From: Manihot esculenta
Lineage: Eukaryota > Streptophyta > Magnoliopsida > Malpighiales > Euphorbiaceae
NCBI RefSeq assembly: GCF_001659605.2
Contig: NC_035174.2
Location: forward strand, 5,520,389 to 5,584,388
Direction of reading: 5' to 3'
DNA length: 64,000 bases
Shown piece after piece: positions 37,995-50,269 of this stretch (the first letter of the stretch is position 1; each line of letters starts with the position of its first letter). Made by a program: the position numbers and the translations under genes. The notes beneath the pieces are model-generated. The model saw nothing but the letters and a program-made list of their open reading frames with translations, had not been told where the DNA came from and did not search any database.

Positions 37995-40900
37995 CTAGTG
38001 TTGAGGAGGGGAGGACTCGCAAACAAGCATGCTTCCAATTGAGGAAACTGGCTCCACATCTGTTGTCTCTCTTGTTGTCAAAACTAGATTTCCATTCTCA
38101 ACAGCTTCCAAATCAACATCTACATGGCTGGAAGCCCCTGAATTCTCTGTACGGACTGGTCGGAGCAGACCCTGCAATCTCAACAAATAGCTCTGGCTTG
38201 AAGGTTGGGTTCTCACATATCTGGTGGTTGTTACAACAGTTGCAGAGGACCGTTCAGAGTCCGCACGAATATTGGATAAGGCGCTAAGATCAAGGTTTGG
38301 GAAAACTGAGCAACGGCACCGTGGACATTTCACATTCAGTCGAAGCCACTCATCAATGCACTCTACATGGAAATTGTGCGCACAGGGCAGGCCACGGACC
38401 TGTACCATTACTAGTCAGAAAGTTCCATTGAGATGCAAAATTAACAATGCTGTGACAGGATTCTAAAGGTAAAGTTGTCTGATTCCTCACATCAGATCCT
38501 GAGCCATTTACAGCAGTTATATGTCTAGCATTTCAAACAGCATGTTTATACGAGTTATAAGAAAGGAAATAGGTTGCATAAATAGTTGACCACTGTCTCT
38601 GGCCCTCATTGTTTCTTTATTTGCAAGGTACTTCCTTATCCTCAACAGTTAGCACCATCAATCCAACCAACACCCCCCCCCCCCAAACCATCAATCCTAA
38701 TCCTTAATATTGCCATTTTTAGATCCAAATGGCATAGTAAGACTAAATCCAAGCTTTTAAAAAACAATACAACAATTACATTATTCCTGTTGAGCAAAAG
38801 CTCTTTTTATTTATTTTTATATATTTCCTTTGGGCAATTAAACGATACATTAGAAAATTTTCTTTCAGATCAATGACTTGTCTAAAGTATGATATCTAAT
38901 TAAACAAACAACTTTTTCTACATAAGCAAATATATAATTAAGGATAATAAACATTGCCTATGATTTAGTCTTCGAAGAGTGAAATATTACCTCATTCCCT
39001 ACGTGGAACTCTTCTAGGCAGATTGGACATTCACTGCAGTCAGTTGGAACAGCCTTTAACCGGAACTTCGGAAGTTCCTGAATGAGTGCCTCCACTGCTT
39101 CTCTCTATGAAAAACGAAAACAGAGAAGTCAGCTATGAGACTTAAGAATGGACAAAGACTTGTGACACATGATATCTAACTAAGCAAGTAAATGGAAAGA
39201 ACTAAATGTGTATGACTATGACCTCAAGGCACAATAAAATAGTACAACAACAAATAAATACCAGGATGAAATAAAATTACCCAAATTTTATCAGAGTTTA
39301 AATGACCATGAGAACAGATAGAGGGAGGGCAGAAAAATGAAAATGTTATCTTGCTATATTTAATTGATTTAAAATCTTGGTGGAGACAAAGTCCCTACTT
39401 TAAAAATAACATTAATTAGAATGTTGTATCCCGTTCAGATTCTACTCCACATTTTTCAGTGCAATACTTCTAACACCAGTCCATGACCTGAATCCATTTA
39501 ACTAACAGTAAGTTGTAGCTTTGAATACTGATAGCGAGGAAATTCTAAAATGTGGACTTGAAAACCATTCACTCCCCTAGTTTTCATCTCCTATACCCAA
39601 ATTCAGAGAAAACCTGGAATTGAAAGGCAAATCCATACCATATTTATAGACGATGTAATTGCCACTTCTTGCCCATAATAGTGACAAGCACTCACCTGAG
39701 TAGGAGTTAGGTAGAGTCCAGGCTGGTATGCTGCAGCATCTTGTCCCATACCTCTCATTTCTTGACCTGCAGCTTCAAATGCCCAATCTGGTACCCGGAT
39801 CATGTCGACCAAAACCTGGATTATCATATGAACGCTAATTGAGGGAACCACCAAAAAAGGTAATAAACTTGAAATATTCCATATGAAAGATTTGTTACCC
39901 CATATTCTGAAATAGGAATTCCTTGCTGAGCACGTAATAGGTGCGCCTGTCTTCGTGTAAGCCACTGCGGAAGAACTCAAAAAAAAAAGGGTAAGAAAGG
40001 GCATGAGCTGTAAGAAAGCACTGAGAACCTATATCTTCTGGATAGGCAGGGTGTAAATTCAGATGCAGAGATAAGGAAACAGATAAAAGAGAGCTAATAA
40101 GCTATCACTGCTTTCATAGTTCAAGATCAAGCTTAAGTCTAATGACTGTTGCAGCTGGACAAGAAGTAGAAGGGGCTATGCTAACCTTTCCCATAGACAT
40201 GCAGGCAATACAAAGGAGTCCACAGTAGCTGAAAAGCAACCAAATAATAAAACCCCATTTCTGACCTTCTTCTGGCAACTGCAAGAAGTTAAACACATCA
40301 TCTCCTCTTTATGAAGATTCTCAGTGATAACTCTGGGGAAAAAAAGAAAACGTTCTTACTGATGACAATGCTGTCAAAAAAGAGGAATCGAGGAAGAACT
40401 TACACAATCTCTTGCACTAGTGAACCAGAGTGTGCCAATTATAGTCCAAGCCCATAGAAAAGGGTAGAGTAGCAAAGACAGAACTGAAAGGACCACTATT
40501 CTTCCACAAAAACGGGCATAACGCTGCTGCCACCCAAAATCCCTAAAAGTATGTAAAAATAAAGAAAAGGGAACAACATATTAGAACAATTCCTCCAGCC
40601 AGCCAAATTGACTATGAGAAAAGGGAAACAAAATTGTTTAATTACGAAGAGCAATTTCTTTATGCAATAGTTCAATGGCGTGAGAACAGGATTCCCTAAT
40701 AAAAGGCAACAAATTCTCCAGCCACTTTATGGCATCTCCTGTCTGATGTTAGCCCTCAAGTAAATTTAATAAAATTGATCTCTTTCACATAATCCTTTTA
40801 CTGAAACACGAAAGGCAAAGTAGGAGCTCATCTAATCCTACAACTTCGTTGAAAAATTGATAGTAAGGAGTAAAAGATAGGAGGACTTACAAGCCCATTC

Positions 40901-41481
40901 CAGCAGCAAGTCCATTATCTATGAACATCAAGAGGCGAAAAACAAAAACAGCAGTATAATCAACCTAATGCAGTAAAGATTGAGACGAGGTTGTTATCAG
41001 TGAATTGTAAATCCCCCAATTCAAAAAAAATTCTGAATCAGTAGCTCAATAAGTCAGAAAGAGACTCACCACAATCCATATGTGCAACGGGTATGTGCAG
41101 AGATGATACCGTTTCCAATTAATTGCAACAATGATTCTATGTAAGATTGTCAAGGAAATGAACACATAACATTAACTTCTCATTGTCTTAGACATAATAA
41201 AGTAAAAAAATTTGATGGCTCAATGATAATTGAAATTCAGAAAATGAAAAGATCACATAAACTAATCCATGCAGAAGGAAAAAATATTGCACAAAAGGAT
41301 ACACACTTGTGGCTAGCATCGACAAGAAGAAGCCATCGTACCTGCAACAAACCATTCCCGCATAAAAAAAAAAAAATTACTAGGAGGAGAAGGAGGAGGA
41401 GAGAAAAAAAGGAAGCAGTTCGATGCATAAAAAATGAAGGATAGGAGCTTACCACTTGAAATCGACGCCTCTGATAGCCAT
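37995..41481 (-). CDS. SIS3-like membrane RING-H2 E3 ubiquitin ligase
   Basis: Ten coding exons: 41481-41453, 41341-41303, 41136-41070, 40964-40891, 40542-40404, 40278-40186, 39964-39899, 39815-39696, 39104-38991 and 38399-37995, giving 381 residues. It matches Arabidopsis SUGAR-INSENSITIVE 3 closely along its length (MLATSVIIVAINW; LPEEGQKWGF.IWLLFSYCG; VDMIRVPDWAFEAAGQEMRG). SIS3 is a positive regulator of the sugar response in seedlings. The N-terminal half has several hydrophobic membrane spans. The RING-H2 finger uses C235, C238, C253, H255, H258, C261, C272 and C275, followed by RCSVFPNLDLSALSN. All eight zinc ligands are intact, so E2-dependent ligase activity is expected. Exon 2 ends at GT/GTATCC; this choice restores the family sequence. 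Confidence 0.94.
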
Positions 41482-43158
41482 AACCAGGAAAACCCTAAAA
41501 GACTGAGTGTGACACCAAGAACTGAATGCTCATTTCAGTCATCACATGAAAATGCTCCGAATCCAATTCCCTGAAACGAATCCGAATAATTCATACATAG
41601 TTTTAGCTGCTGCATGCACTCAGTTGAACAGAGATTGAAAAGAGAGAAGGGGTAGATAGATCTGTTACTGAGAGAACGAAGTTTCGGTTTGAAGCAAGAG
41701 AGAGAGAGAGTGAAGCAGCTGAAAACGATTGGTGGGGCAGTGGCTTCGAAGAGACGGAAGTCATTACTTCGTTAATTTGACAGCGTTAGGTAATACGGTG
41801 GGTTACATGTGGGCCTCGTTTAAGTTCGCTCTTTTGGTTAATTAGTTTTGCCAGTTATCTAAATTACCTTTTTGCCCTTTTTCTTAATAAATATCTTATT
41901 TATTAAGTTGATAATGATAAGCACATGTTAAAAGAGGGGAAAAAAAATCTCTTTAATTTCCAATTTCATTATATTCTTTTCCCATTTTGCCCTTATTCCC
42001 CCTCTTTTACGTGTATGCAAATTTGAAACTCCCAAATTCTCTTTCCCCTTCTAATATTTCAGAAAAAAAAATAAATAAATAAGAGGGGAGTGAAATTCAG
42101 AAAAGGATTTTTTTTTTATTTTATTACCAGTATTTTATATTAAAAAAAAAAAAGAGAGCGTGTGTCTTAGTTGCCACTATTTCAACATATATTGCTCTTT
42201 CGGTATCAATTCCTACTGAGATTTCCCAACTAAATATATATAATTGTTACTTTTAAAATATTTCTTGGCAAATTAAATTCAATAAGAAAAATGGAGAAGT
42301 AATATCACATCTGCGTTTTCTTATTTTCCCAACTAACTTAACCAACTTTTTAAAATTTATTTACAAGACTAGTTCAGAACTAACTAACCCATGCATAATC
42401 TTCTCAAATTTTAGGTCGAAAGTTCAACCATCATTTCAATATATAGTTAAATTGAAATTTTATTTGTTAGTTTCCATATGAAAAATATTTTTAATTAACT
42501 TATATTTTTTATTTTATTTAATTTTTTTAAAATAAAAAATATTAATAAATTTATATATAAAATATTGATGAAATTTTAAAATAATAAAAAATAACTTTTT
42601 TATTTTAAAAAAGAAAACCATTGATTTAATTTATTCTTTAATTAGAAAAATATTTATTATTTAATAATTTTTTAAATATTAAAAATTTTAAAAAAATAAA
42701 TGAAGACGTGCAATTATTTTTTTTGGAAAAAAGTGATCTTGAAAATCCATCAAGGCATAAAATATTATTACTCCAAGATGAAATATTTTATGGGATGAAA
42801 TGAAGCTATCGACTATAAACAAGTCAAAAGCTTTAACATGATTGGGTCAAACTGATGAATTTGATTTCCATCGGTTAATTAATTTCAGGTTTATTTTTTT
42901 CTAATTTAATTTATTGAATTAAAATAATTTATTTAATATTATTTCATATGTTAAAATATATATATAACCTATTTTATTTTTTTATTATTATATTTAGCGG
43001 AAACGTGCAGTACGTACTCTTTTTACTTACATCTTCAAAGCACAAATTTATTATTACACAAATAAAGCATTTATAAAATGAGGATAATACAAAAAATAAT
43101 ACTAATAACATTAAATAAGTAATTAAATTATAAATCATCAACTTATGATAATAAGCAA
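41482..43158. other. Promoter of SIS3-like gene and AT-rich intergenic DNA
   Basis: The part next to 41482 includes a GA repeat (about 41698-41710) and the presumed leader and promoter of the minus-strand ligase gene. Beyond about 41860 the DNA is AT-rich without recognised features. Confidence 0.4.
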
Positions 43159-43619
43159 TATTAGGAGAAACATAAATGTATAATAATATTGAATATTAAA
43201 AAATAAATTTAATGTATTTTATATGTTATTTAATATGGATAGTTGAAAATTATATTTAATAAGGGTAGTTAGAAGTTGTATTTAATAACGTAGTTAATAC
43301 TGTAATTGAAAGTTGTATTAAATAGGATCTTTACATGGCTATAAACAATCATTATTGTGCTTAATTTTAGTGTGAGTGAGTGAAAGTAATTTTGAGAATA
43401 AAAGTGAGAAAATAGTTAGAGAGTTCAAGTAAATAGAAGTGTGATAGTGTCGTATTAAGTTTGTAAGTATTAGTATGATATAAATTATACTTTGTATTTG
43501 CCACTTTGATGAATTTGACACATCGAAAGTAATCATACTATTGTCATTTTATTAATTAAAAAGTTTATGTATAATGTGCTTTTTTTTTATCCTCAAAAAT
43601 ATGTCCAGTCTGTCTAACA
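43159..43619 (+). repeat. 5' LTR of the copia relic
   Basis: Aligns by eye with 45765-46244 (shared blocks GAGTGAGTGAAAG, TAATCATACTATT-like segment, TCTGTCTAA), with many substitutions and indels. It ends in CA immediately before the primer-binding site. The left boundary is approximate. Confidence 0.65.
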
Positions 43620-45764
43620 AGTGGTATCAAAGCGGGAGGTCAAGGGTCAGAAAAAAAAGTATGGAGTCAGATACTATAAAGTTGCTGTCAGGGACACAAC
43701 TTGCTTGTTTATTGGGTATAGTTTTTTATGATATATTGAGCTATTAATTATACGTATAGGAAAATTATATATAAGAAGATAACTTAAGTGAATTATTATG
43801 ACCCTCCGATCTTTTCTGAGAAATTTTCTCGTGTAATTCTTAGTATAATTATTTATATACTATTTTTCAACATTCTAAATTATTATGGCAGATCTAGCTA
43901 GTTCATATAGTTCGATTGAAAAGTTCAACCACAACAATTATAGTATGTGGAGTATTTGCATATAGTAATGTTTATTGGGGCAAGATTTGTAGAGTATTAT
44001 TAGGGGAAATGAGGTCACACCACCAACTAATGATGAAGAGACTAGAAAGTGGAGAATTAGAGCTGGGAAAGTTATGTATATGTTTTCAATCATAGTGGAT
44101 GATGAGTTATTGCATCACATTAAAGATGTTAAGTACCGAAGGAAGTATGAGACACTCTAATAGCACTATTTACACGTACAAATAAAGCAAAATTGCAGCG
44201 ACTTGAGAATGAGCTCAGGCTAATCTCACAAGGCAATATGACAATCAATTCTTTACTAAAATGAAGTCTATCTGAAATGAGATTTTAAAGCTTGATCCAG
44301 AGAACAAGATTGGTGATTTAAGAATAAGAAGAATAATCATTTATGGCTTAAGACCAAAATATGTTACTCTAGTAACTGCCACTGGAGGATAGACTAAAGA
44401 ACTAACCTTGACAGAGATCAAGAAGTTTTGAACAAGCATATGTTTGGAGCTATGATTAAAGATGAGGAGAAAGTCTTTTTTAGTAATAAAAAGAATAATT
44501 ATAAAGAGAAATTTCAGAATGGAGAAGGCAAGCAAAGGAGAAATCAAGGAGATTGATAGAAAGGTCACCAATACTGAAGCTCTCAACCAAGGGGAGCAAA
44601 ATAGAGCACTCACAATAATAATGAACATAAAGGCAATAGGAATTTCAAAAAGAATAGTGAATATTATAATTGTGACAAGAAGGGCCATTTTACTCGAAAT
44701 TATTAGCGCAAAAAGGTAGAAGGCAATGCTGCTACATCAACTTCACATGAGAGTAAAATTGAATGGGATCTGCAGGCCTCTATTACAATTGAAGAAGAGG
44801 TAGACTTCTGTCAACATATAGAAGCTAAAGATGAAGCAACTTTTATGACTCTATGTAATAAAGCGATAAACTACAAAGATGATTGGATTGTTAACTCTAG
44901 GTATTCTAATCATACGGCTGGAGACACTAGCAAACTTTCAAATATAATGGAGTATAAAAAAAGTTAAGTAGTTGTAACTGCTGACAATTTAAAGCTACCA
45001 ATTACTTATGTTGGTAATAGAGTAGTTGTATCTCAGTTCAACTCACACCAAGTATAGTTGCAGAATATTTATCATGTACCTAGTATGAAGAAGAATTTGT
45101 TATCAGTGTCACAATTGACAACCTCTGTCAATTGTGTGGTGTAAAAAAATTTGAAAGCTACAAGTGAGCCAATTATAGAAGGCAAGAAGCTCGAGTCAAT
45201 TTATGTGATAATTGCCCAAATCGTATATATTAACAAGACTATAAAGAATGAGACAACTAATTTATGGCATGCTCAACTAGCTAGGATATGTCGGCTATTA
45301 GAAATTAAAGGTGATGATAAAAAAATCAATGCTCAAAGGACTTTCTCAATTAGAAGTACGAGATGACATTGTGTGCACTAGATGTTAGTATGGAAATGCA
45401 CACTAACTGCCATGTGAAGAGTCCAATTTAGAGTTAAGGTGCCGCCGGAGCTAGTTCACTCAGATGTATTTGGTCTAGTTAAACAATTATTAATAAGTGA
45501 TTTTCAATACATGATCACATTTATTGATGACTTCTCAAGATATATACAATGGTAGATTTTCTCTAAGAAAAGTCAGTAGTTTTGAGAAAATTCAAAGAGT
45601 TCAAAAAGAAAGTTGAAAAATAACTAGATATAAATATACAATGTTTGTGCACTGATAATGGAGGAGAATATACATCAACATAGTTCATGCAATTCTTACA
45701 ATAATGCAAGATAAAGCGACAATTAACTTGTCCAAACACACTACAGTAGAAAGAAGATAATTAG

Positions 45765-46244
45765 TGTTGAGGTTGAGTGTTAAAGTCAACATTAATTGTA
45801 TAGGACTTTTAATTTTGAATAATATTAGATGTTAAAAAATAAATTAATGTATTTAATGTGTTATTTAGTATGAATAGTTGAAAGTTATATTTAATAAGGT
45901 AGTTAAAAATTATATTTAATGAAATATTTAATATGATAGTTGAATGTTGTATTAAATAGGGCTTTTGCATGATTATAAATAGTTATCTTTATGCTTAGTT
46001 TTAGTATGAGTGAGTGAAAGTGATTGTGAGAATGATAGTTCAAAAAGAATTAGAAAACGAAGAGAAGTGTGATAGTATTGTATTAAGTTTTTAGTATTAG
46101 TATAATATAAAATATATTCTGTAATTGCTATTTTGATAGATATTGTATATTACAAGAAATCATACTATTACTATTATATCAATTAAAAAGTTTATATGCA
46201 GTGTGTTTTTCTATTCTAAAAAATATGTTCAAGTCTGTCTAATA
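45765..46244 (+). repeat. 3' LTR of the copia relic
   Basis: Starts TGTTGAGG after a purine-rich tract (AGAAAGAAGATAA) that may be the polypurine primer. It is diverged from the 5' copy and its right end is approximate. Confidence 0.6.
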
Positions 46245-46595
46245 TAATTCAATAGTTTAATAATTTATTTAGTTTTAAATAAAATTAGCTACCTTAAAGT
46301 ACCATTTATTCAAAATAAAAAGTTAATTACAATAATTAATAAATTTTTTTAAACAATGAGAATTAAAAAATAATAACAAAAATATAGTGAGTTGGAGTTG
46401 TTAAATAAAATAAAGATAAAAAAACAATAATAAATACTATGAACATAAATATATTCTATTAGCCATTAAATCGAATAAAAAATTATACGTTTGTACTGAT
46501 TTGTTAATCATGATTTTTATTTATAAAAATAGATTAAAAATAAAAAATGACGTTAAATTTAATTAATATGTTTCGACCAACTTTTGAATGTCTAA

Positions 46596-46644
46596 GGCCA
46601 TCTCCAACGCTGCGCCATTCTTCATTTTGGCGTTGGAGATGGCC
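46596..46644. repeat. Hairpin at left end of the Harbinger element
   Basis: GGCCATCTCCAACGC (46596-46610) is followed 19 bases later by its exact complement GCGTTGGAGATGGCC (46630-46644). The left terminus thus has a second inverted copy of the terminal repeat. The right end lacks this. Confidence 0.85.
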
Positions 46645-47049
46645 CTCCAACGCTGCGCCAATATTCAACGCCATTTTAGTAATCGCTACAGTGTCACGCC
46701 ATAGCAGCGCTATTTCTGTTTTTTTTTTTTTTTTTTTAATTTATAATATAATTTAAATTTTGTTTTTTTTAATTATAATATAATTCAAAATTTATATATA
46801 TTTTTAATTAAATTTATTTTTTTTCACTCTTATAATTTATTATATTTTTAATTTATTTTATATTTTTATAATTATTAAAATTTAATTTAAATTAATATAT
46901 TCACAATTATAAATAATATTTATAATAAATTAATTTATTTATAATATATTACATAGAATAATATAAATAAATTAGTAAAGTAACACATATATTATAATTG
47001 AACCATATATATTAATTCAAAATACAATTATTCACGGTACATTACATAT

Positions 47050-48054
47050 TTAATATTCCGGAAGGTCAGACCCGGATCCAGCAATATCATTGAGATATTG
47101 ACCATATACATTAGATGCGGATGGTGGTGGTTGTTGTTGACGCTGAGCTCTTTTCTCTGATATTCGAATTTTTTCTTGGCGAAATGTTTCACGAGCAATT
47201 GGATCAGAAATAGAATTTAAATCAAGCAATAAAATTTTATTTTCTTCTTTAAATTCCTTTAAGTCCAAAGCTCTACTTTTCATTAGTCTTCCCTTCTCCC
47301 TTTCTGCAGTTGCATTCGCCAACGATTCCACAAGCTTTTCATTATCAGCATGTAAGCATTTCAGAGCGGATGAAAAAGATTCGTCAAGTTTTTTCTTCAA
47401 TTTTGCTTTTTTGACACCAAGAGGTCGATCCGATGATGTATAATCTCCTGCAATATCCTCATTTAAATGGATTGAAAAAGATGATAAGTTTGGAGATGGT
47501 ACCATAGGTGAGTCAGGAGTAGGATTGTCCGACTCTGAGGACACATAAGAAGAGCTTTGATTTTGAACTATTTTTTTTTTAGAGCTACAATCTTTAAACT
47601 TCTCAGCATCTTTCATCATGTTCTAAACATGGTCAAATTTGAATCCTCTTTTGTAGCTTGGATCTTACATTAGTAAAATTTTCGCTTGATTGAGCTGCAT
47701 AATTAGAAAAATATTAAGAAAAATTCTAATATTTATGTACAAAATAATTATCAAAAAAATACTCACCAGATCTTGCTCTGAAGCATCACTAGGATGTAAG
47801 TTTTCAACTTGTCGATAACAACCATTCAATTTTCTTATAGCCTTCTCAATAACTTGCAATCGACATTGCAAAGATCGTGGGTTGCGGGACTCCCAACACT
47901 CATTCTTTGCAAGTCCATATGCTTCTGCCACCCGACTCCAGAAACGTTGACTAGATTGTTATTTACCTACAATGGGATCTTGTGAAACATCTAGATAAAC
48001 TCTGCATAATAGCACATCTTCATTGGTAGAATATCCTGCAGATCTTGAAGTCAT
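47050..48054 (-). pseudogene. Harbinger ORF1 (Myb/SANT-like DNA-binding partner), broken
   Basis: The second protein of plant PIF/Harbinger elements, needed together with the transposase for mobility. Exon 1 is 48054-47767 and exon 2 is 47694-47050, with a small GT-AG intron. Exon 1 encodes a trihelix/SANT-like region (RFWSRVAEAYGLAKNECWESRNPRSLQCR) and exon 2 a charged, coiled-coil-prone C-terminal half ending in SGSDLPEY. Three in-frame stops interrupt it: TAA at 47961-47959, TAA at 47667-47665 and TAG at 47625-47623. The last two sit where related proteins usually have Gln and Trp, consistent with C-to-T or G-to-A changes. A TATATATA about 70 bp upstream of the start may be its TATA box. 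Confidence 0.82.
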
Positions 48055-48133
48055 CGTTTACAAAGTGATTAAATATTGAAGGATATGGCTAACTTATGGT
48101 AAGTTGTAGATGTTGGCATTCCAATATATATAA

Positions 48134-48818
48134 GTGAGATGGAATCTCAGATAATAATTGCACCAATAGTATTCTGATAGATCTTATCAAAAAATGGACC
48201 GTTGGATGGATTTCATTTCGATCTCGACCTTCAGATAGTATGCAACCCTATCCCCACGTTTTTCAATGAAGTCAGATGGAATCTCAAATAATAATTGCAC
48301 CAATAGTATTCTGATAGATCTTATCAAAAAATGGACCGTTGGATGGATTTCATTTCGATCTCGACCTTCAGATAGTATGCAACCCTATCCCCACGTTTTT
48401 CAATGAAGTCAGATGGAATCTCAAATAATAATTGCACCAATAGTATTCTGATAGATCTTATCAAAAAATGGACCGTTGGATGGATTTCATTTCGATCTCG
48501 ACCTTCAGATAGTATGCAACCCTATCCCCACGTTTTTCAATGAAGTCAGATGGAATCTCATATAATAATCACACCAACAGTATTCTGATAGATCTTATCA
48601 AAAAATGGACCGTTGGATGGATTTCATTTCGATCTCGACCTTCAGATAGTATGCAACCCTATCCCCACGTTTTTCAATAAAGTGAGATGGAATCTCAAAT
48701 AATAATTACACCAACAGTATTCTGATAGATCTTATCAAAAAATGGACCGTTGGATGGATTTCATTTCAATCTCGACCTTCAGATAGTATGCATCCCTACC
48801 CCCACTTTTTTCCTATAA
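48134..48818. repeat. Five tandem copies of a 137-bp unit between the Harbinger ORFs
   Basis: The GTSAGATGGAATCTC boundary recurs at 48134, 48271, 48408, 48545 and 48682, an exact 137-bp period. Each unit contains GGACCGTTGGATGGATTTCA and GACCTTCAGATAGTATGCA. The three inner units are nearly identical and the outer ones differ at a few sites. The array fills the shared upstream region of the two divergent transposon genes. Confidence 0.95.
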
Positions 48819-48823
48819 AATCA

Positions 48824-48830
48824 TGTTTTC
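48824..48830 (+). promoter_or_regulatory. TATA box of Harbinger transposase
   Basis: TATAAAA lies about 80 bp upstream of the transposase ATG (48911), just after the last 137-bp repeat. Spacing is plausible for a plant TATA box. Confidence 0.5.
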
Positions 48831-48910
48831 TTTAAAGATATAAACATAACTCATATTTTTCAGTTCATCTTAAATTCGAGTCAAGAAAATTCTACAGATC
48901 GTTACTCAAA

Positions 48911-50269
48911 ATGGATTTTTATGTTGGAGATACATCACATAATGATGCTGAAAATTCATCATCGTCTTCTTCAGATATTGATGATTATATTTCAGATGAT
49001 AATGAGTTTGTAGTGGAAACACAAGCAGTTCATCAACAATTTCTTAGAAATAAGATGGTTTTGCAGCAAATACAAGATCAACATCGAGTTTCTAGAGGTG
49101 GCTCTGTTCTAGGTCATGTAGTAATCAATCGAGATCGTGAAGCGGCTGATCGTAATTTATTTCTGGATTATTTTTCAGATAATCCACGTTTCAATGATGT
49201 AATGTTTCGTCGACGATATAGAATGTCTCGAAATTTATTTCTTCGTATTGTCGATGCAATAAAAGCGCATGATACGTACTTTGAACAACAAAGAGATGCA
49301 GTAGGTAAAATTGGATTATCTACTCTTCAAAAAATCACAGCTGTGTTTCGAATGTTAGCGTATGGTTTGCCGGCGGACGCTACAGACGAATATGTGAAAA
49401 TTGGGGAGTCCACTGCAATTGAAAGTCTAAAGAGATTTTGTCGAGCCACCGTTGAGGTATTTGGTGAGCAGTATCTGAGATCACCAACTGCCGAGGATGT
49501 TGCAAGGCTTCTTTATATTGGTGAGCAACGTGGCTTTCCTGGCATGTTAGGTAGTCTCAATTGCATGCATTGGAAATGGAAAAATTGTCCTACTGCATGG
49601 GCTGGCCAATATACAAGTCGTAGTGGATCGCCAACAATTATTTTGGAAGCTGTAGCTGATTATGACCTTTGGATATGGCATGCATATTTTGGAATGCCTG
49701 GCTCTAATAACGATATTAATGTTTTGGAGTCATCGCATTTATTTTCCGACCTTGCTAAAGGTATTGCTCCTCCCGCTCATTATATTATTCAAGGAAACGT
49801 ATACAATACGGGTTATTATTTAGCTGATGGTATATATCCGAAATGGTCAACTATTGTGCAAACTATTCGTGAACCACAAACAAGGAAGAAGAAGTATTTT
49901 GCAATGAAACAAGAATCATGTCGAAAAGATGTTGAACGTGCTTTCGGAGTGTTACAGTTACGTTTTGCAATAGTTGCAGGGCCATCACGTTTTTGGAAAA
50001 AAGAAGTGTTGCATGATATTTTAACTACATGTATTATCATGCATAATATGATAATCGAGGATGAACGTGACCTTAGTGCACCTATTGAAGATGGTAGAGA
50101 ATTTTCAGCTCCAACTGTTGAAATGGCTGTCGATGAAACTACTCGATTTGAATAATTTTTAGCTCGACACAAAAAAATTAAGGATAAAGATGCTCATTTT
50201 GCACTTCGTAATGCATTAATAGAGCTATTGTGGGAGCAATATACAAATTCAAATGATCATATCAATTAG
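48911..50269 (+). pseudogene. PIF/Harbinger DDE transposase with catalytic D-to-N change and early stop
   Basis: An uninterrupted frame of 414 codons ends at TAA 50153-50155, then continues in the same frame for 37 codons (FLARHKKIKDKD to NDHIN) to a TAG at 50267-50269. That tail is the normal C-terminus of the family, so the first stop is a premature nonsense codon, probably from CAA. Recognisable blocks are GLSTLQKITAVFRMLAYG, the GSLNCMHWKWKNCP region, YDLWIWHAYFGMPGSNNDIN and CRKDVERAFGVLQ. The DDE triad should be Asp-Asp-Glu. Here the first position is Asn217 (codon AAT, 49559-49561) where family members have Asp (GSIDCMHW), while Asp268 and Glu342 are kept. Catalysis is therefore unlikely. 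Confidence 0.92.

Larger units (their letters stand above)
43159..46244 (+). mobile_element. Decayed, internally deleted Ty1/copia relic
   Basis: Two diverged LTR-like repeats flank broken gag-pol sequence. After the left LTR a primer-binding site TGGTATCAAAGC (about 43622-43633), complementary to initiator tRNA-Met, is recognisable. Readable fragments include a Gag start near 43886 (MADLASSYSSIEKFN), a zinc-knuckle-like segment near 44660, IYHVPSMKKNLLSVSQLT (about 45070-45120), a gag-pre-integrase piece (LWHAQLARICRL) and integrase pieces LVHSDVFG and DNGGEYTS. Many stops and frameshifts interrupt them. Reverse transcriptase and RNase H are absent, so a large deletion joins integrase to the 3' LTR. 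No target duplication is visible. Confidence 0.8.

Noticed and set aside
38673..38684. Run of 12 C in the last intron of the SIS3-like gene
   Set aside because: Simple homopolymer, common in plant introns and short; no functional inference.
49816..50172. 118-codon minus-strand frame
   Set aside because: Antisense shadow of the Harbinger transposase.
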